From contig DBTL01000023.1 in assembly GCA_002307035.1 (NCBI GenBank), positions 12,868-45,075 on the forward strand: a stretch of 32,208 nt of DNA, written 5' to 3'. A program made the position numbers and the translations under genes. The stretch is from Bacteroides sp. UBA1317 (GTDB taxonomy: Bacteria; Bacteroidota; Bacteroidia; Bacteroidales; Bacteroidaceae). How positions within the stretch are numbered: position 1 is the first letter of the stretch; each line of letters begins with the position of its first letter. Positions 29,667 to 32,208 of this stretch are shown one piece after another. Below the pieces are notes generated by a model. It saw nothing but the letters and a program-made list of their open reading frames with translations. It did not search any database and was not told the DNA's origin.

Positions 29667-31031
29667 ATGTCAAAGTTCGATATTAAAATGCCTAAGTTAG
29701 GCGAAAGCATCACTGAAGGAACCATTATCGCATGGTTAGTAAAGGCAGGCGATGTAATTGAGGAGGACCAAATTTTATTTGAGGTAACTACCGCAAAGGT
29801 TAATGCGGAGATTCCTTCTCCTGTAGAAGGAAAAATTCTCGAAATTCTATTTCAGGAAGGTGATACGGTTCCTGTAGGAGTTACAGTAGCAACCGTTGAG
29901 ATAGAAGATGACGGAGCGCAAGAAGCTACAACAGTAGAAGCTGAAAAAACCGTTCAGCCGGAAGCGCCACAAACAACTGCACCACAGCCCGAAGTTGTTA
30001 CACCACAGCAAGAATCGCCGGCACCGGTTTCAAGCAAACCTGCAGCAGTGAAAGAAGAAGGCCGCTGGTATTCGCCGGTTGTACTTCAATTGGCCAATCA
30101 GGCACAAATCTCCAGCGCAGAGCTTGATGCTTTGCAAGGAACGGGTTATCTTGGCAGACCAACCAAGAAAGATATTCAAAAATACATCGAACAGAAGAAG
30201 AGTGGCGTTGCTCCTGCAGCGGCTAGTGCGCAACCTGCGGCAGCCAAACCAGCAAGTGCTGTTGCTGTTCAACCAAATCCTGCCGAACCGACGAAGGCTC
30301 CTGCGGCTCCTGCTCCTGTTGCTCAAAAAGCGGGCGAAGATCAAATTGTCGATATGGATCCGGTTAGACGCATCATTGCCGATCACATGGTGATGTCGAA
30401 GAATACTTCTCCACATGTTACAACAATCATCGAGGTAGACGTAACCAAGCTTGTAAACTGGCGCAAACGTGTGAAAGATGAATTCCGTAAGCAAGAGGGC
30501 ATCAACATTACCTATATGCCTGCTATCGTTGAGGCTGTATCAAAGGCGTTGATCGAATTCCCTTATGTAAATGCTTCTGTGGATGGTTACAAGATGATCT
30601 TGAAAAAGCATATCAATATCGGTATGGCTGTTGCGCTGGACGATGGCAACTTGGTTGTTCCCGTAATTCACGATGCTGACAGATTGAACACCAAGGGATT
30701 GGCTTTGGCTATCGACTCACTGGCCAACACGGCTCGTGCCAACAGACTGAAAGTTAGTGACGTGCAGAATGGTACGTTTACCATCACCAACTTCGGTACT
30801 TTCAAGAATATAATTGGGACACCAATTATCAATCAACCTCAAGTAGCTATTCTGGGCGTGGGATTCATTGAGAAAAAACCTGCTGTTGTTTCAACACCGG
30901 ATGGTGACGTAATTGCTATCAGACATAAAATGTATCTGTCTTTGTCTTATGATCACCGCATCATCGACGGTACATTGGGTGGCAAATTCTTACTCAGCGT
31001 GGCCGAGTATCTGGAAAAGTGGGATAAATAA
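29667..31031 (+). CDS. 2-oxoacid dehydrogenase E2 acyltransferase
   Basis: The 454-residue protein is the E2 core. An N-terminal lipoyl domain carries the modified lysine in EVTTAKVNAEIPSP (K44; TDK is the more common form). An Ala/Pro/Glu linker follows, then the peripheral-subunit-binding domain (WYSPVVLQLANQ...GYLGRPTKKDIQKYI), a second Ala/Pro linker, and the catalytic domain with YDHRIIDGTLGG (H430, D434). The single lipoyl domain and the context of a fused E1 suit a branched-chain or pyruvate-type complex; the substrate cannot be settled from E2 alone. Confidence 0.93.
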   Translation: MSKFDIKMPKLGESITEGTIIAWLVKAGDVIEEDQILFEVTTAKVNAEIPSPVEGKILEILFQEGDTVPVGVTVATVEIEDDGAQEATTVEAEKTVQPEAPQTTAPQPEVVTPQQESPAPVSSKPAAVKEEGRWYSPVVLQLANQAQISSAELDALQGTGYLGRPTKKDIQKYIEQKKSGVAPAAASAQPAAAKPASAVAVQPNPAEPTKAPAAPAPVAQKAGEDQIVDMDPVRRIIADHMVMSKNTSPHVTTIIEVDVTKLVNWRKRVKDEFRKQEGINITYMPAIVEAVSKALIEFPYVNASVDGYKMILKKHINIGMAVALDDGNLVVPVIHDADRLNTKGLALAIDSLANTARANRLKVSDVQNGTFTITNFGTFKNIIGTPIINQPQVAILGVGFIEKKPAVVSTPDGDVIAIRHKMYLSLSYDHRIIDGTLGGKFLLSVAEYLEKWDK

Positions 31032-31052
31032 TACTTATAAATTAAAGAAAGA

Positions 31053-32208
31053 ATGAAAACATTTGATATTAATAATACCAATAAAGAGACACTGAAAAAA
31101 TGGTACCACTTGCTAACTCTCGGACGAGCGATGGACGAGAAGGCACCGATGTATCAGCTTCAATCTCTTGGCTGGTCTTATCACGCTCCGTATGCAGGAC
31201 ACGACGGCATACAATTGGCCATTGGACAAGTTTTCACGGTCGGTGAAGATTTCCTGTTCCCTTATTACCGTGATATGTTGACGGTGCTGTCGGCAGGGAT
31301 GACACCCGAGGAGTTGATTCTTAACGGTATTTCTAAAGCTACCGACCTCACCAGCGGAGGCCGCCACATGTCAAACCATTTTTCTAAACACGAATGGCAC
31401 ATCGAGAATATATCTTCAGCTGTTGGTACGCAAGATTTGCATGCCGCCGGAGTGGCACGAGCCATGAAGTATTACAAGCATAAAGGAGTAGCTATCACCT
31501 GTCAGGGTGAAGCTACCACCTCAGAAGGCTATGTATACGAGGCCATCAACGGCGCATGTACCGAGAAACTGCCGGTGATTTTTGTTATCCAGGACAATGG
31601 ATACGGCATCTCTGTTCCAAAGAAGGATCAAACAGCCAACCGCAAGGTAGCTCAAAACTTTTCAGGATTCAAAAACCTGAAGATTATTTATTGTAACGGT
31701 AAAGATGTGTTCGACTCTATGAACGCTATGACCGCTGCTCGTGAGTATGCGATTGAAACAGGTTGCCCCGTCATCGTTCACGCTAACTGCGTACGTATCG
31801 GCTCGCACTCTAACTCCGACAACCATTTCTTGTATCGTGATGAATATGAGTTGGCCTATGTGAAAGCGGCAGATCCTTTGAAGAAATTCCGCCGAATGTT
31901 GCTTCAATACAAACGTTTCACGGAGGAAGAATTGACTCAGATTGAAGCTGCTGTGAAGAAAGAGCTGAGCGTGGCAAATAAGAAAGCCATCGCTGCGCCC
32001 GATCCTGATCCGAAAACAATCTTCGATTTTGTTTTGCCTGAACCGTATGAACCAAAAGTTTACGTGGATGGAACGCACAACGAACAGGGTGAGAAGAAAA
32101 ACCTTGTGACAGCGCTCAACGAAACGTTGAAGAGTGAATTTCGCCATAATCCTGACACGTTCCTTTGGGGACAAGATGTGGCTAATAAAGATAAGGGCGG
32201 TGTGTTCA
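31053..32208 (+). CDS. 2-oxoacid dehydrogenase E1, alpha-beta fused type (3' end outside window)
   Basis: The frame runs from an ATG 21 bp after E2 to the window end, 385 codons. It begins with the E1-alpha part: RYYRDML-like region PYYRDMLTVL, the GGRHMSNH motif, and the thiamine-diphosphate site CQGEATTSEGYVYEAINGA ... VIQDNGYGIS (motif GxGE...N182; most members have GDGA). From about residue 340 (NLVTALNETLKSEF, FLWGQDVANKDKGGVFS) it enters the E1-beta part, so alpha and beta are fused. Such fused E1s in Bacteroidota act on branched-chain 2-oxoacids or pyruvate. The rest lies outside the window. Confidence 0.93.
   Translation, partial: MKTFDINNTNKETLKKWYHLLTLGRAMDEKAPMYQLQSLGWSYHAPYAGHDGIQLAIGQVFTVGEDFLFPYYRDMLTVLSAGMTPEELILNGISKATDLTSGGRHMSNHFSKHEWHIENISSAVGTQDLHAAGVARAMKYYKHKGVAITCQGEATTSEGYVYEAINGACTEKLPVIFVIQDNGYGISVPKKDQTANRKVAQNFSGFKNLKIIYCNGKDVFDSMNAMTAAREYAIETGCPVIVHANCVRIGSHSNSDNHFLYRDEYELAYVKAADPLKKFRRMLLQYKRFTEEELTQIEAAVKKELSVANKKAIAAPDPDPKTIFDFVLPEPYEPKVYVDGTHNEQGEKKNLVTALNETLKSEFRHNPDTFLWGQDVANKDKGGVF

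Overview
The window looks like a chromosomal segment of a Bacteroidota bacterium, most likely Bacteroides or a close relative. The evidence is: at least fifteen matches to the Bacteroides -7 promoter consensus TAnnTTTG (often TATCTTTG) in front of genes; weak or absent Shine-Dalgarno sites; and lineage-typical families (GLPGLI protein, TonB-type outer-membrane receptor with carboxypeptidase-regulatory domain, DUF4248, HU-HIG, 'smalltalk' peptide, DUF3089). I saw no rRNA, tRNA or CRISPR array. No similarity search was run; family calls are from reading the translations.

Layout. (1) 1-4.5 kb: end of a DUF234-type ATPase, an AraC/GyrI-like regulator with a nucleotidyltransferase-like gene, a GNAT acetyltransferase, a DJ-1/PfpI protein, a methyltransferase, and a decayed rsgA remnant. 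(2) 4.5-8.1 kb: a large outer-membrane barrel protein, a small lipoprotein and a second acetyltransferase. (3) 8.1-15.6 kb: an accessory block lying between two direct copies of a cassette that carries a Lys/Ala-rich secreted protein (8.4 and 15.2 kb). Between them are a nitroreductase, a broken HxlR regulator, an AAA ATPase of the abortive-infection type, a tyrosine-recombinase fragment, a DUF2335 membrane-protein operon and a pair of possible nucleases. (4) 15.6-20.7 kb: a GC-rich phage-like module starting at a divergent XRE-repressor control region with three operator-like dyads, followed by an SH3-like protein, HNH endonuclease, amidase, Lin1244-type protein, DUF4248, HU-like protein and smalltalk peptide, with one AT-rich insert gene. 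(5) 20.7-22.1 kb: DUF6506, another acetyltransferase and a third Lys/Ala-rich protein. (6) 22.1-27.4 kb: a long AT-rich leader with a 36-nt palindrome, a 35-residue peptide with a Gly-Gly motif, then a GLPGLI protein and a TonB-type barrel, and a convergent DUF3089 hydrolase. (7) 27.5-32.2 kb: a 2-oxoacid dehydrogenase operon in the order E3, lipoate ligase, E2, fused E1 (cut by the window end).

The strongest unexplained signals are regulatory. All three Lys/Ala-rich genes have four TTAGA-type repeats at exactly 11-bp spacing upstream of a TATCTTTG -7 element, an arrangement typical of OmpR/PhoB-family response regulators. The phage-like module has a lambda-like tripartite operator between divergent promoters, and a separate set of three CGTGyACG palindromes spaced exactly 22 bp apart. 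The best candidate for an undescribed system is the short Gly-Gly peptide gene placed directly before the GLPGLI/TonB-barrel pair.
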